DNA of 64,000 bases from Shinella yambaruensis (GTDB lineage Bacteria > Pseudomonadota > Alphaproteobacteria > Rhizobiales > Rhizobiaceae): positions 62,001 through 126,000 of the forward strand of contig NZ_JALJCK010000014.1 in the NCBI RefSeq assembly GCF_022899355.1, given 5' to 3'. This document shows positions 18,083 to 27,968 of this stretch, one piece after another. Positions within the stretch are counted from its first letter, which is position 1. Each line of letters opens with the position of its first letter. The notes under the pieces were generated by a model that was not told where the DNA came from, ran no database searches, and worked only from the letters and a program-made list of their open reading frames with translations. The position numbers and the translations under genes were made by a program.

Positions 18083-19108
18083 TCACCTTTTCCAGTGGCG
18101 TCCCTCGGTTGCAACACCAAAGCGGTCCGGCATGCGCGCGAAGGCGGCAAGACCGGCAAGGGCTGCGACCGGATGGGTGACCACATAGGTCGGGATCGTC
18201 TTCAAAAGCGCGCTGTGCGGCGCCTTGTCCTCGAAGGCGGCGCGGAATTCCGGCCCGCGCAGGGCGGGGAGGATCTTCTGCGAGATGCCGCCGGCCAGGA
18301 ACACGCCGCCCTTGGCCATGAAGATCATCGCCATGTCGCCGGCGACGCGGCCGAGATAGGTGGAGAACAGCGCGACGGTCTCGATCGCCGCGCGGTCCTC
18401 CTGGGCCAGCGCCCTGGAGGTCACGTCCGCCGGGGTCTCGAGCGGGGCATCGACGCCGTCGGCGGCGGACACGGCGCGGTAGATGTTCATGATGCCGCGT
18501 CCGCACAGCAGTTGCTCGGCGGAAATGCGGCCCTCGATCGGCTCGAGGAAGGGCCAGATCTGGTGGTCGCGCTCGCTGCGCGGGCCGACATCCACATGCC
18601 CGCCCTCCCCCGGGACCGGGATCCAGCTGTGGCGCGCATAGACGAGGCCGGCGACACCGAGCCCCGTGCCGGGGCCGAGCACCGTGCGCGAGGCGGCGTG
18701 CCGCTCGGTGCCGGGGCCGATCTTCTCGCGGTCCCCCTCACTGAGCGAGGCGATGGCGAGCGCCTGCGCCTCGAAATCGTTGACGAGCAGCACGTCGTCG
18801 AAGCCGAGATTGGCGATCATGTCGCGCGGGCGCACGACCCAGGGGCAGTTGGTCAGCGGCACCTCGTCGCCCTCGATGGGGCCGGCGAGCGCGAGAATGG
18901 CCGAACGCGGCTGCACCGAGGTCGTGTCGAGGATGCATTGCTGGAGCGCGTCGTCGATATTCTTGAAATCGGCCGTCTGGACGATCGGGAACTGCTTCGG
19001 CTCGGCGAAGGCATCGACCAGCAGCGCAAAGCGCGCATTGGTGCCGCCGATATCGCCGATCAGGATGGGAAAGGGGAAGTTCGTTTCGCTGTCGTTCGGC
19101 CGTACCAT
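18083..19108 (-). CDS. glk: Glucokinase
   Basis: A 341-residue ATP-dependent glucokinase of the bacterial Glk family. The phosphate loop is [16 protein letters not shown] (14-29), the glucose-binding region includes [12 protein letters not shown], and [14 protein letters not shown] is the second ATP-binding motif. The C-terminus has [15 protein letters not shown]. The ATG at 19106-19108 matches the rhizobial Glk N-terminus; the longer frame begins with TTG overlapping mgsA and is less likely. mgsA is immediately upstream on the same strand, so hexose phosphorylation and the methylglyoxal bypass may be co-expressed. Confidence 0.95.
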   Translation of the reverse strand: MVRPNDSETNFPFPILIGDIGGTNARFALLVDAFAEPKQFPIVQTADFKNIDDALQQCILDTTSVQPRSAILALAGPIEGDEVPLTNCPWVVRPRDMIANLGFDDVLLVNDFEAQALAIASLSEGDREKIGPGTERHAASRTVLGPGTGLGVAGLVYARHSWIPVPGEGGHVDVGPRSERDHQIWPFLEPIEGRISAEQLLCGRGIMNIYRAVSAADGVDAPLETPADVTSRALAQEDRAAIETVALFSTYLGRVAGDMAMIFMAKGGVFLAGGISQKILPALRGPEFRAAFEDKAPHSALLKTIPTYVVTHPVAALAGLAAFARMPDRFGVATEGRHWKR

Positions 19109-19158
19109 CAGGCTGTCCCGTTCATTTCGCGTGGAGGTGGTTTCCGGTGAACGTGCCG

Positions 19159-19539
19159 TCAAACGGCGGCAAAGTCGAGCAGATGTTCGGCCGTCGCGCG
19201 GTTCAGCGCCATCGGAATGTCGTAGACGATGGCGAGCCGCATCAGCGCCTTGACGTCGACGTCGTGCGGCATGGGGGTCAGCGGGTCGACGAAGAAGATG
19301 AGGAGATCGACCTCGCCCGTCGCGATCAGCGCGCCGATCTGCTGGTCGCCGCCGAGCGGGCCGCTCTTGAGGCGGGTGACGTCGAGGCCCGGGCAGGCCT
19401 CCAGCACCCGGCCGCCCGTCGTGCCGGTCGCGACGATCTTCGCCTGCGCCAGCACCTTCTCGTTCTTAAGCGCGAAGGCGGCCATGTCGTCCTTCTTCTC
19501 GTCATGCGCGATGAGCGCGATGCATTTCTGGCGCGACAT
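19159..19539 (-). CDS. mgsA: Methylglyoxal synthase
   Basis: A 126-residue enzyme converting dihydroxyacetone phosphate to methylglyoxal and phosphate. The conserved features are [10 protein letters not shown] (8-16), the phosphate-binding GTTG (39-42), [12 protein letters not shown] (59-70, with the catalytic Asp65) and FFVDPL (82-87). It is the first gene of the probable mgsA-glk unit, with 50 bases between the genes. The product is a low-phosphate bypass of lower glycolysis; gpmA and glk nearby give a loosely glycolytic context. Confidence 0.95.
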   Translation of the reverse strand: MSRQKCIALIAHDEKKDDMAAFALKNEKVLAQAKIVATGTTGGRVLEACPGLDVTRLKSGPLGGDQQIGALIATGEVDLLIFFVDPLTPMPHDVDVKALMRLAIVYDIPMALNRATAEHLLDFAAV

Positions 19540-19618
19540 GGGCGTTCCCCGCGATTTTAAATCGATTTGAACGCCTTATACAAAAGCAGCGGGAGCTTGA
19601 AAAGCCCCGGCCCGACAT

Positions 19619-19777
19619 GCCCCTCATCCGCCTGCCGGCACCTTCTCCCCGCAAGCGGGGCGAAGGTATATGCGGAAAGGCATTCCTTCCCATCCAATGC
19701 TGGTTGCTTAGGAAAAGGGTGCCTCCTTCCCTTCGCCCCGCTTGCGGGGAGAAGGTGGCGGCAGCCGGATGAGGGGC
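19619..19777. repeat. Composite palindromic intergenic repeat, copy 2
   Basis: It starts GCCCCTCATCCGCCTGCCGG and ends in the near-complement CCGGATGAGGGGC, with internal CTTCTCCCCGC and GCGGGGAGAAG arms. The same architecture and arm sequences are at 14375-14517, while the central spacer differs. It fills the gap between mgsA and mepA. Confidence 0.8.
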
Positions 19778-19795
19778 GTGCAGGGTTATGCAGCG

Positions 19796-20851
19796 CTACT
19801 GGAACGGCCGCGGGATCGGGATCGGCACGATGGCCGGCAGCAGAGTGTCGGCGGCGATCACCGATTCGATGGAGGCCGCCGGGCTTTCGCCGCCGCCGGA
19901 GAAGGCGAGCGCGGTGGAGGAAACACCGCCATTACCCTGATAGGTCACTTCCTGCTCGGAGGCGGGCGAAGCACTGGCGAGCACCGTGCTGCAGGCGTTC
20001 GGCAGGTCGGAGAGCTTGACATAGCGCGGCTTGACGGGCTTGGCGTCCTTCTTCGGCGTGGGCTTTGCCCACGGCTCCTTGGTGAACCACCAGGCGAGCG
20101 ACTGGTCGCAGCCGTCGCCGGCCGGCACGCGGGCCTGCGGCTTGCAGCCGGCCGCGCCTTCCGGGCACTTGATGCGGATATGGAAGTGCTCGTCATGGCC
20201 GTAGATCGGCCGCACCTTGCCGAGCAGCGCGCGGTCGCCCTGCCAGGTCTCGCACAGCTTCTTCTTGATGGCCGGGTTGACGAAGACGCGCTCGACCTGC
20301 GGGTAGCTCGCCGCCTTCATGACCAGCCGGGCATGCGTAGACGTCCAGCGGCGCGAATCGACGGTCAGAAACTTGCTCTTGTCGAGCATGGAGGTGAAGG
20401 GCAGCTTTTCGCGCTCCTCGGCCGAAAGCCGGCGGTCGGGCATGGGCGTGAACCAGATGTCGGCGTCGAGCCCGACCTGGTGCGAGGCATGGCCCGACAG
20501 CATCGGCCCGCCGCGCGGCTGGGAAATATCGCCGAGCAGCAGCCCCGGCCAGCCGAGCTTCTGCGCATCCTGCGAAAACTGTTCGATGAGCGCGATCATG
20601 TCGGGATGCCCCCAGCGCCGGTTGCGCGACAGGCGCATGGCCTGCCAGGACGGGCCGTCCGTCGGGATCGCCACCGCGCCGGCAATGCAGCCCTTGGCAT
20701 AGGAACCATAGGGGCTCGCCGCCATCCTGGCCGGCAGGCGCTTGGCGCCGAACAGTTCCTTGGCCGGCCGCTCCTCGGCGGCAAGCGGCCCGGCAAGCGC
20801 GGTCAGCGCAAGTCCGGCGGCAAGAAGGCAGGTGGTCAATCGGGAAAGCAT
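19796..20851 (-). CDS. mepA: Penicillin-insensitive murein endopeptidase
   Basis: A 351-residue periplasmic LAS-type zinc peptidase that cleaves D-Ala-meso-DAP cross-links in peptidoglycan. A signal peptide is at residues 1-~25 (hydrophobic run ending PLAAEE). The metal and active-site motifs are SGHASHQVGLDADIW and GHDEHFHIRIKC, and conserved cysteines (CIAG, CETW, CKPQ, CDQS) would form disulfides. The ATG at 20849-20851 gives the signal peptide; the longer frame does not. The C-terminal ~70 residues after the KPVKPRY region are low-complexity and less conserved. Confidence 0.94.
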   Translation of the reverse strand: MLSRLTTCLLAAGLALTALAGPLAAEERPAKELFGAKRLPARMAASPYGSYAKGCIAGAVAIPTDGPSWQAMRLSRNRRWGHPDMIALIEQFSQDAQKLGWPGLLLGDISQPRGGPMLSGHASHQVGLDADIWFTPMPDRRLSAEEREKLPFTSMLDKSKFLTVDSRRWTSTHARLVMKAASYPQVERVFVNPAIKKKLCETWQGDRALLGKVRPIYGHDEHFHIRIKCPEGAAGCKPQARVPAGDGCDQSLAWWFTKEPWAKPTPKKDAKPVKPRYVKLSDLPNACSTVLASASPASEQEVTYQGNGGVSSTALAFSGGGESPAASIESVIAADTLLPAIVPIPIPRPFQ

Positions 20852-21048
20852 GGAATGCACGGGCGTCGTCCGGTCTGAAAATCGCAATCGCTGACGAAAG
20901 GTTAAGGGATCATCCTTTCGCGGAAGTAAATCATCGCCCGGAATAGGCACGCCAAAAACCGCCCCTTTCATGGCAGGCCTGTCATTTGCCCGGATTTTGC
21001 CTATTCTCTGGTTCACGCTTCGGCAAACGAAACGAAAGGGATTTCGGC

Positions 21049-22899
21049 ATGCAGGCAGCCTCCGGGAAAATCGTGTTCACCATCGCCCTCGCCCTGTCGC
21101 TGGCGGCCGCGAGCGGTGCAAGGGCCCAGGAGGCGAAGGAGCCCGTCTGGCGCACCGGCATCTCGACCATCGGCGAATTGAAGCGCCCGGGCGACTTCGA
21201 TCGCTTCGACTATGTCAATCCGGACGCGCCGAAGGGCGGCGAATTGAAACTGTCCGAGACCGGCACATTCGACACCTTCAATCCCATTCTCTCGAAGGGC
21301 GAGGCCGCGACCGGCGTCACGTCCCTCGTCTTCGACACGCTGCTGAAATCCGCCGACGACGAGATCACCGCCTCCTACGGCCTGCTCGCCGAAGCCGTCT
21401 CCTATCCCGACGACATCGCCTACGCCACCTTCCGCCTGCGCCCGGAGGCGACGTGGGCCGACGGCCAGCCGGTGACGCCCGACGACGTGATCTTCTCCTT
21501 CGACAAGTCTAAGGAGCACAATCCGCTTCTTGCCAACTACTACCGCCACGTGATTTCCGCGGAGAAGACCGGCGAGCGCGACGTCACCTTCCGCTTCGAC
21601 GAGAAGAACAACCAGGAGCTCCCCAACATTCTCGGCCAGTTCCCGATCGTGCCGAAGCACTGGTGGGAAGGAACGGACGCCAAGGGTAACAAGCGCGACA
21701 TCGGCCGCACGACGCTGGAGCCGGTCATGGGCTCCGGGCCTTACAGGATCGCCTCCTTCCAGGCGGGCGGCTCGATCCGCTTCGAGCGGCGCGACGACTA
21801 TTGGGCCAAGGACCTCAACGTGAATGTCGGCCAGAACAATTTCGGCGTGATCAGCTACACGTTCTTCGGCGACCGGAACGTGGAGTTCGAGGCCTTCCGC
21901 GCCGGCAATGTCGACTTCTACCGCGACAACAGCTCCAGCCACTGGATGACGGCCTATGATTTTCCGGCCGTGAAGGATGGCCGCATCGTGCGCGAGGAGA
22001 TCGAAAACCCGCTGCGCGCCGTCGGCATCATGCAGGCCTTCGTGCCGAACCTGCGCCGCGAACGGTTCAAGGACCAGCGGGTGCGCGAGGCACTGAACTA
22101 CGCCTACGACTTCGAAAGCCTCAACAAGAACCTCGCCTATGGCAGGCTCAACCGCATCGACAGCTATTTCTGGGGCACCGAGCTGGCCTCCTCCGGCCTG
22201 CCGGAAGGGCGCGAAAAGGAAATCCTCGAGGAGCTGAAGGACAAGGTCCCGCCCGCCGTCTTCACCACGCCCTACACCAATCCCGTCGCCGGCGACCCGC
22301 AGAAGACGCGCGAGAACCTGCGCAAGGCCATGATGCTCTTCAAGGAGGCGGGCTACGAGCTCAAGAACCGGAAGATGACGAACATCAAGACGGGCGAGCC
22401 CTTCGGCATCGAAATCCTGCTCTCCAATCCTTCGCAGGAACGCACCGTCCTGCCCTATGTCAAGAGCCTCACCGACATCGGCATCGATGCCCGCATCCGC
22501 ACGGTGGACGCCTCGCAATACACCAACCGCGTGCGCGCCTTCGATTATGACATGATCTACGGCATCTGGGCGCAGACGCTGGTGCCGGGCAACGAGCAGA
22601 GCGATTACTGGGGCTCGGCCTCCGTCGACCAGCAGGGCTCGAAGAACTATGCCGGCATCGCCGATCCCGCGATCGACGAACTGATCCGCCGCATCGTCTT
22701 CGCGCCGAACCGTGCCGAACTCGTGGCGACGACCCATGCGCTCGACCGCGTCCTGCTCGCCCATCACTTTCTGGTGCCGATGTTCTATTCCAAATCCCAG
22801 CAGGTCGCCTATTGGAACCACCTCGCCCGCCCGGCGGAGCTGCCCTATTACAGCCTCGGTTTCCCCGATGTCTGGTGGTCGAAGAATGCCGCGAAATGA
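21049..22899 (+). CDS. yejA: YejA-type oligopeptide ABC substrate-binding protein
   Basis: A 616-residue periplasmic protein of solute-binding family 5. The signal peptide covers residues 1-~26 (ending SGARAQEAKE). The family entry motif is DYVNPDAPKGGELKLSETGTFDTFNPI, with AEAVSYPDD and GSGPYRIASF further on. The ATG at 21049 follows AAAGGG. It leads yejABEF, whose products in enterobacteria import peptides, including microcin C-type peptide-nucleotides. It is separated from yejB by 152 bases. Confidence 0.95.
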   Translation: MQAASGKIVFTIALALSLAAASGARAQEAKEPVWRTGISTIGELKRPGDFDRFDYVNPDAPKGGELKLSETGTFDTFNPILSKGEAATGVTSLVFDTLLKSADDEITASYGLLAEAVSYPDDIAYATFRLRPEATWADGQPVTPDDVIFSFDKSKEHNPLLANYYRHVISAEKTGERDVTFRFDEKNNQELPNILGQFPIVPKHWWEGTDAKGNKRDIGRTTLEPVMGSGPYRIASFQAGGSIRFERRDDYWAKDLNVNVGQNNFGVISYTFFGDRNVEFEAFRAGNVDFYRDNSSSHWMTAYDFPAVKDGRIVREEIENPLRAVGIMQAFVPNLRRERFKDQRVREALNYAYDFESLNKNLAYGRLNRIDSYFWGTELASSGLPEGREKEILEELKDKVPPAVFTTPYTNPVAGDPQKTRENLRKAMMLFKEAGYELKNRKMTNIKTGEPFGIEILLSNPSQERTVLPYVKSLTDIGIDARIRTVDASQYTNRVRAFDYDMIYGIWAQTLVPGNEQSDYWGSASVDQQGSKNYAGIADPAIDELIRRIVFAPNRAELVATTHALDRVLLAHHFLVPMFYSKSQQVAYWNHLARPAELPYYSLGFPDVWWSKNAAK

Positions 22900-23051
22900 G
22901 CCGGGGCTTGCGCCGTGCGGCGTCCTCGGCTCCATATAGCGATGACGAATCACCGTCGCGCGAAGCGGCGGCAGAAGGAAGGTTTGGGCTTGACCGACGG
23001 GACTGCGCCAAGACGAGAAGACCGGCAACCGGCTGCAGCGGGTAATCGCTG

Positions 23052-24131
23052 ATGGGCGCCTATATCCTGCGACGCATCCTGCTGATGATCCCGACGATCT
23101 TCGGCATCATGGCGATTTCCTTCGCGATCGTGCAGTTCGCCCCCGGCGGCCCGGTCGAGCAGGTGATTTCCGACCTCACCAGCCAGAGTTCCGGTGACCG
23201 CCTCTCCGGCGGCGGCGGCGACGTTTTGCAGGATGTCGGGCAGGACAGCGCCTATCGCGGCGCGCGCGGCCTCGATCCGGAATTCATCGCCAAGCTGGAA
23301 AAGCAGTTCGGCTTCGACAAGCCGCCGCTCGAACGCTTCTTCACCATGATGTGGGACTATCTGCGCTTCGATTTCGGCGAGAGCTTCTTCCGCAACACCT
23401 CCGTGGTCGACCTGATCGCCCAGAAGATGCCGGTCTCCATCTCGCTCGGCGTGTGGATCCTCGTCTTCTCCTACGCCATCTCCATCCCGCTCGGCATCCG
23501 CAAGGCGGTGAAGGACGGCTCGGCCTTCGACGTGTGGACCTCGGGCATCATCATCATCGGCTACGCCGTGCCGAGCTTCCTCTTCGGCATCCTCCTCATC
23601 GTGCTCTTCGCCGGCGGCTCCTTCCTCGACTGGTTCCCGCTGCGCGGCATCGTCTCGGACAATTTCGACAGCCTCGCCTGGTGGCAGAAGCCGCTCGACT
23701 ACATGTGGCACATGACGCTGCCGCTGATCACGCTTCTGCTGTCCGCCTTCGCCACGACGACGCTCCTGACGAAGAATTCCTTCATCGACGAGATCAAGAA
23801 GCAGTATGTCACCACCGCCCGCGCCAAGGGCCTGACCGAGCGACAGGTGCTCTACGGCCACGTCTTCCGCAATGCCATGCTGATCATCATCGCCGGCTTC
23901 CCCGGCGCCTTCATCTCGGCCTTCTTCACCGGCTCGCTGCTCATCGAATATATCTTCTCGCTCGATGGCCTCGGCCGCCTCGGCTATGATTCCATCGTTC
24001 GGCGCGACTATCCGATCGTCTTCGCGACGCTGTTCATCTTCTCGCTGATGGGCCTCGTCGTCAGCCTCATCTCCGACCTCATCTACACCTGGGTCGATCC
24101 GCGCATCGATTTCGAGCGGAGGGACGTGTGA
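23052..24131 (+). CDS. yejB: YejB-type ABC transporter permease
   Basis: A 359-residue inner-membrane permease of the DppB/OppB family with six transmembrane helices. It begins [19 protein letters not shown], carries the large first periplasmic loop characteristic of YejB (about residues 35-130), and has the cytoplasmic coupling motif [26 protein letters not shown] at ~255-280. The stop overlaps the start of yejE (TGATG at 24129-24133), so the two permeases are translationally coupled and made in equal amounts. Confidence 0.95.
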   Translation: MGAYILRRILLMIPTIFGIMAISFAIVQFAPGGPVEQVISDLTSQSSGDRLSGGGGDVLQDVGQDSAYRGARGLDPEFIAKLEKQFGFDKPPLERFFTMMWDYLRFDFGESFFRNTSVVDLIAQKMPVSISLGVWILVFSYAISIPLGIRKAVKDGSAFDVWTSGIIIIGYAVPSFLFGILLIVLFAGGSFLDWFPLRGIVSDNFDSLAWWQKPLDYMWHMTLPLITLLLSAFATTTLLTKNSFIDEIKKQYVTTARAKGLTERQVLYGHVFRNAMLIIIAGFPGAFISAFFTGSLLIEYIFSLDGLGRLGYDSIVRRDYPIVFATLFIFSLMGLVVSLISDLIYTWVDPRIDFERRDV

Positions 24132-25270
24132 TGAGCGCCGTCACGGAGACAACGCCGATCGCCCCGCCGAGAAAGGGCCTGCTCAACCCGACGAACCTGC
24201 GCCGCTGGGAGAATTTCAAGGCGAACCGCCGCGGCTACTGGTCGCTGTGGATCTTCCTCGTCATCTTCGTCCTCAGCCTGTTCGCCGAATTCATCGCCAA
24301 CGACCGGCCGATCCTCGCTTCCTACAAGGGCGAGATCCTCGTTCCCGTCCTTGTCGACTATCCGGAGGAGAAATTCGGCGGCTTCCTGGCCGAGACGGAC
24401 TATCGCTCGGACTTCATCACGGAAGAGATCGAGGCCAATGGCTGGATGGTCTGGCCGCCGATCCGTTATTCCTACAACACGACGAATTCCAACATCCCGC
24501 ATTCCGCGCCGACGAAACCCTTCTGGCTGATGGCCGGGGAAGAGCGCTGCGCCGGCTATCCGGGCGGCGCGGCGGACCCGAACTGCACGCTCGCCAACCT
24601 CAACTGGCTCGGCACCGACGACCAGGCGCGCGACGTGCTCGCCCGCGTCATCTACGGCTTCCGCATCTCCGTGCTGTTCGGCCTCGTGCTCACCATCGCC
24701 TCGGCGATCGTCGGCGTGACGGCCGGCGCCGTGCAGGGCTATTTCGGCGGCTGGACAGACCTCCTGATGCAGCGCTTCATCGAGATCTGGTCCTCGATGC
24801 CGGTGCTCTACATCCTGCTGATCATCGCCGCCATCCTGCCGCCCGGCTTCTGGATCCTGCTCGGCATCATGCTGCTCTTCTCCTGGGTCGGCTTCGTCGG
24901 CGTGGTGCGCGCCGAGTTCCTGCGCGCGCGGAATTTCGAATATGTGCGGGCGGCCCGTGCGCTCGGCGTCGGCAATGCCACGATCATGTACCGGCACCTC
25001 CTGCCGAACGCCATGGTGGCGACGCTGACCTTCCTGCCCTTCATCCTGTCGGGCTCGATCACCACGCTCACCTCGCTCGACTTCCTCGGCTTCGGCATGC
25101 CGCCGGGCTCGCCCTCGCTCGGGGAGCTGGTCGCGCAGGGCAAGAACAATCTCCAGGCGCCGTGGCTCGGCCTCACCGCCTTCGTCGTCATGTCCGTCAT
25201 GCTGTCGCTGCTGATCTTCGTCGGCGAAGCGACGCGCGACGCCTTCGATCCGAGGAAGACCTTCCGGTGA
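24131..25270 (+). CDS. yejE: YejE-type ABC transporter permease
   Basis: A 379-residue permease of the DppC/OppC family. The N-terminus holds LNPTNLRRWENFKANRRGYWSL before TM1, then a long periplasmic loop (~45-150) and five more helices. The coupling motif ARNFEYVRAARALGVGNATIMYRHLLPNA is near ~265-295. The ATG at 24131 overlaps the yejB stop; a GTG at 24128 is possible. The gene ends overlapping the GTG of yejF by 4 bases. Confidence 0.95.
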   Translation: MSAVTETTPIAPPRKGLLNPTNLRRWENFKANRRGYWSLWIFLVIFVLSLFAEFIANDRPILASYKGEILVPVLVDYPEEKFGGFLAETDYRSDFITEEIEANGWMVWPPIRYSYNTTNSNIPHSAPTKPFWLMAGEERCAGYPGGAADPNCTLANLNWLGTDDQARDVLARVIYGFRISVLFGLVLTIASAIVGVTAGAVQGYFGGWTDLLMQRFIEIWSSMPVLYILLIIAAILPPGFWILLGIMLLFSWVGFVGVVRAEFLRARNFEYVRAARALGVGNATIMYRHLLPNAMVATLTFLPFILSGSITTLTSLDFLGFGMPPGSPSLGELVAQGKNNLQAPWLGLTAFVVMSVMLSLLIFVGEATRDAFDPRKTFR

Positions 25271-26901
25271 GCGATCCCCAAACCATCCTGTCCGTCCGCG
25301 ACCTCTCCGTCGCCTTCCACCAGGGCGGCAACACCACGCTCGCCGTCGATCGCGTCTCCTTCGACATCCGGCGCGGCGAGGTCGTGGCGCTTGTCGGCGA
25401 ATCCGGCTCCGGCAAGTCCGTGACGGCGAATTCGATCCTGAAGCTGCTGCCCTACCCGGCCGCGAGCCACCCCTCCGGCGAGGTCCATTTCAACGGCAAG
25501 GACCTCTTGAAGGCCTCCGATACGACGCTGCGGAACGTGCGCGGCAACGATATCACGATGATCTTCCAGGAGCCGATGACCTCGCTCAATCCGCTGCACT
25601 CCATCGAGCGGCAGATCGGCGAGATCCTGAAGCTGCACCAGGACATCGAAGGCCCGGCCGCGCGCGCCAAAATTCTCGAACTGCTCAACCAGGTCGGCAT
25701 CCGCGAGCCGGAAAAGCGCCTCGCCGCCTATCCGCACGAGCTTTCCGGCGGCCAGCGCCAGCGCGTGATGATCGCCATGGCGCTCGCCAACCGCCCGGAG
25801 CTATTGATCGCCGACGAGCCGACCACCGCGCTCGACGTCACCGTGCAGGCGCAGATCCTGGAGCTCCTGAAGTCGCTGAAGGAAGAGCACGGCATGTCCA
25901 TGCTCTTCATCACCCACGACCTCGGCATCGTCCGCAAGTTCGCCGACCGGGTCTGCGTGATGACCAAGGGCAGGATCGTCGAGACCGGCCCGGTGGAGGA
26001 GATCTTCTCCAGCCCGCAGCACGCCTATACCCGCCACCTGCTCGCCGCCGAGCCCAAGGGCGAGCCGCGCCCGGGCGACGACAGCCAGCCCGTCGTCATC
26101 GAGGCGGAGGACGTCAAGGTCTGGTTCCCGATCAAGGCCGGGTTCCTCCGCCGCGTCGTCGATCACGTGAAGGCCGTCGACGGCATCGACCTGAAACTGC
26201 GCGCCGGCCACACGCTCGGCGTGGTGGGCGAATCCGGCTCCGGCAAGACGACGCTCGGCCTCGCGCTGACGCGGCTCATCGCCTCGAAGGGCCGCATCGC
26301 CTTCGTCGGGCAGGATATTGCCGGCCATTCCTTCAGCGAGATGCGGCCCTTGCGCCGGCGCATGCAGATCGTCTTCCAGGATCCCTTCGGCTCGCTCTCG
26401 CCGCGCATGTCGGTCGCCGATATCGTCGCGGAGGGCCTGAAGGTCCACGAGCCGTCGCTCTCCGAGGCGGAGCGCGACCGCTGCGTCGCCGCCGCGCTGG
26501 AGGAGACCGGCCTCGATCCCACGACACGCTGGCGCTACCCGCACGAATTCTCCGGCGGCCAGCGCCAGCGCATCGCGATCGCCCGCGCCATGGTGCTCAA
26601 ACCCGAATTCGTCATGCTCGACGAGCCGACCTCGGCGCTCGACATGAGCGTGCAGGCGCAGGTGGTGGAGCTCCTGCGCGACCTGCAGGCCAAGCACAAT
26701 CTCGCCTATCTCTTCATCAGCCATGACCTCAAGGTCGTGCGCGCGCTCGCCAACGACATCATCGTCATGCGCGGCGGTCAGGTGGTGGAGAAGGGGCCGG
26801 CCAGGGACATCATCGAACGGCCGCACGAGGCCTATACCAGGGCGCTGATGGCCGCCGCCTTCAATCTCGAAGCGGTCCGCAGCGAGAGCATCCGCCAGTA
26901 A
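25267..26901 (+). CDS. yejF: YejF-type ABC transporter ATPase with two nucleotide-binding domains
   Basis: A 544-residue cytoplasmic ATPase carrying both nucleotide-binding domains in one chain. The first has Walker [10 protein letters not shown] (~43), signature LSGGQRQR and Walker [13 protein letters not shown]. The second has GESGSGKTT (~320), FSGGQRQR and [12 protein letters not shown]. The start is GTG at 25267, overlapping the yejE stop (GTGA). An apparently longer frame upstream is only yejE read in another frame. It powers the YejB/YejE channel. Confidence 0.95.
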   Translation: MSDPQTILSVRDLSVAFHQGGNTTLAVDRVSFDIRRGEVVALVGESGSGKSVTANSILKLLPYPAASHPSGEVHFNGKDLLKASDTTLRNVRGNDITMIFQEPMTSLNPLHSIERQIGEILKLHQDIEGPAARAKILELLNQVGIREPEKRLAAYPHELSGGQRQRVMIAMALANRPELLIADEPTTALDVTVQAQILELLKSLKEEHGMSMLFITHDLGIVRKFADRVCVMTKGRIVETGPVEEIFSSPQHAYTRHLLAAEPKGEPRPGDDSQPVVIEAEDVKVWFPIKAGFLRRVVDHVKAVDGIDLKLRAGHTLGVVGESGSGKTTLGLALTRLIASKGRIAFVGQDIAGHSFSEMRPLRRRMQIVFQDPFGSLSPRMSVADIVAEGLKVHEPSLSEAERDRCVAAALEETGLDPTTRWRYPHEFSGGQRQRIAIARAMVLKPEFVMLDEPTSALDMSVQAQVVELLRDLQAKHNLAYLFISHDLKVVRALANDIIVMRGGQVVEKGPARDIIERPHEAYTRALMAAAFNLEAVRSESIRQ

Positions 26902-26971
26902 GGCATTTTTTCTACATTATCCGACGCTGAAGCGATTTCGCTTCGGCTGAAATGTTTCATCAGGAACCAGC

Positions 26972-27931
26972 ATGCAGACGAAAAGCCCTGTCATCATCGA
27001 TCTGAAATTCGACCAGGAACAGGTCGCCGCCGCGCTGAAGGGCGCCTTTGCGGACCGCGAGGTGATCAATCTCTCGCATCCGGCAAACCGCAACCGCGAC
27101 CTCTCGGGCATCGACTATGCCGTGGTCTGGAAGCCGGGCGCCGATCTCTTCTCGCGGGCGAAGGACCTGAAGGTGGTGTTTTCCGGCGGCGCGGGCGTCG
27201 ACCATGTGCTGACGCTGCCGGGCCTGCCCGACGTGCCGCTCGTGCGCTTCGTCGACGAGACGCTGACGACGCGCATGAGCGAATGGGTGGTGATGCAATG
27301 CCTGCTGCACCTGCGCCAGCACCAGGCCTACGAGGCGCAGCGGGCAGCGCGCGTCTGGCGCGAGCTCGCCCAGCCCGAAGCGAAGGACCTGACCGTCGGC
27401 ATCATGGGTTTCGGCGTGCTCGGCCAGGATTCGGCCAGGAAGCTGAAGACGCTGGGCTTCGACGTCATCGGCTGGTCGAAGAGCGGCCGCAAGGTGGAGG
27501 GCTTCGAGACCTTCGACGAGGCCGGCCTCGACGCCTTCCTCGGCAGGACCGACATCCTCGTCGGCCTCCTGCCGCTGACGCCGGAGACGAAGGGCATCTA
27601 CAATACCGGCCTCTTCACCCGCCTCAGCCGCAAGGGCCCGTTCGGCGCGCCGGTCTTCATCAATGCCGGCCGCGGCGGCAGCCAGGTGGAGGCCGATATC
27701 GTCGCCTCCCTCAACGACGGCACGCTGCACGGCGCCTCGCTCGACGTCTTCGAGCAGGAGCCGCTGCCGCTCGAAAGCCCGTTCTGGTCGATGGACAAGG
27801 TGTTCATGACGCCGCATGCCTCGGCGGCATCCGATGTCGCCGCGCTTTTCCGCCACGTCGCGGCGCAGATCGAGCGGCTCGAAAGCGGCAAGCCGCTGGA
27901 GCATCTGGTCGACCGCAGCGCAGGATATTAA
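26972..27931 (+). CDS. D-2-hydroxyacid dehydrogenase (GhrA-like glyoxylate/hydroxypyruvate reductase)
   Basis: A 319-residue NAD(P)-dependent dehydrogenase. The cofactor domain is at ~100-290, with VGIMGFGVLGQDSARKL (glycine loop), the catalytic Arg in NAGRGGSQVE, the Glu in DVFEQEPLP and the catalytic His in TPHASA. The size and pattern match the GhrA group that reduces glyoxylate and hydroxypyruvate; other alpha-keto acids are possible. The gene lies 70 bases after yejF on the same strand and is probably independently expressed. A short hairpin (GAAGCG/CGCTTC) precedes it at 26932-26947. Confidence 0.88.
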   Translation: MQTKSPVIIDLKFDQEQVAAALKGAFADREVINLSHPANRNRDLSGIDYAVVWKPGADLFSRAKDLKVVFSGGAGVDHVLTLPGLPDVPLVRFVDETLTTRMSEWVVMQCLLHLRQHQAYEAQRAARVWRELAQPEAKDLTVGIMGFGVLGQDSARKLKTLGFDVIGWSKSGRKVEGFETFDEAGLDAFLGRTDILVGLLPLTPETKGIYNTGLFTRLSRKGPFGAPVFINAGRGGSQVEADIVASLNDGTLHGASLDVFEQEPLPLESPFWSMDKVFMTPHASAASDVAALFRHVAAQIERLESGKPLEHLVDRSAGY

Positions 27932-27968
27932 GACCCCGCTTGCGCCGGCCGGCGCGGCCCGGCGCGCG

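Noticed and set aside
24247-26901. 884-residue frame suggesting a giant fusion ATPase
   Set aside because: The first ~340 residues are yejE read out of frame. The real yejF starts at GTG 25267, overlapping the yejE stop.
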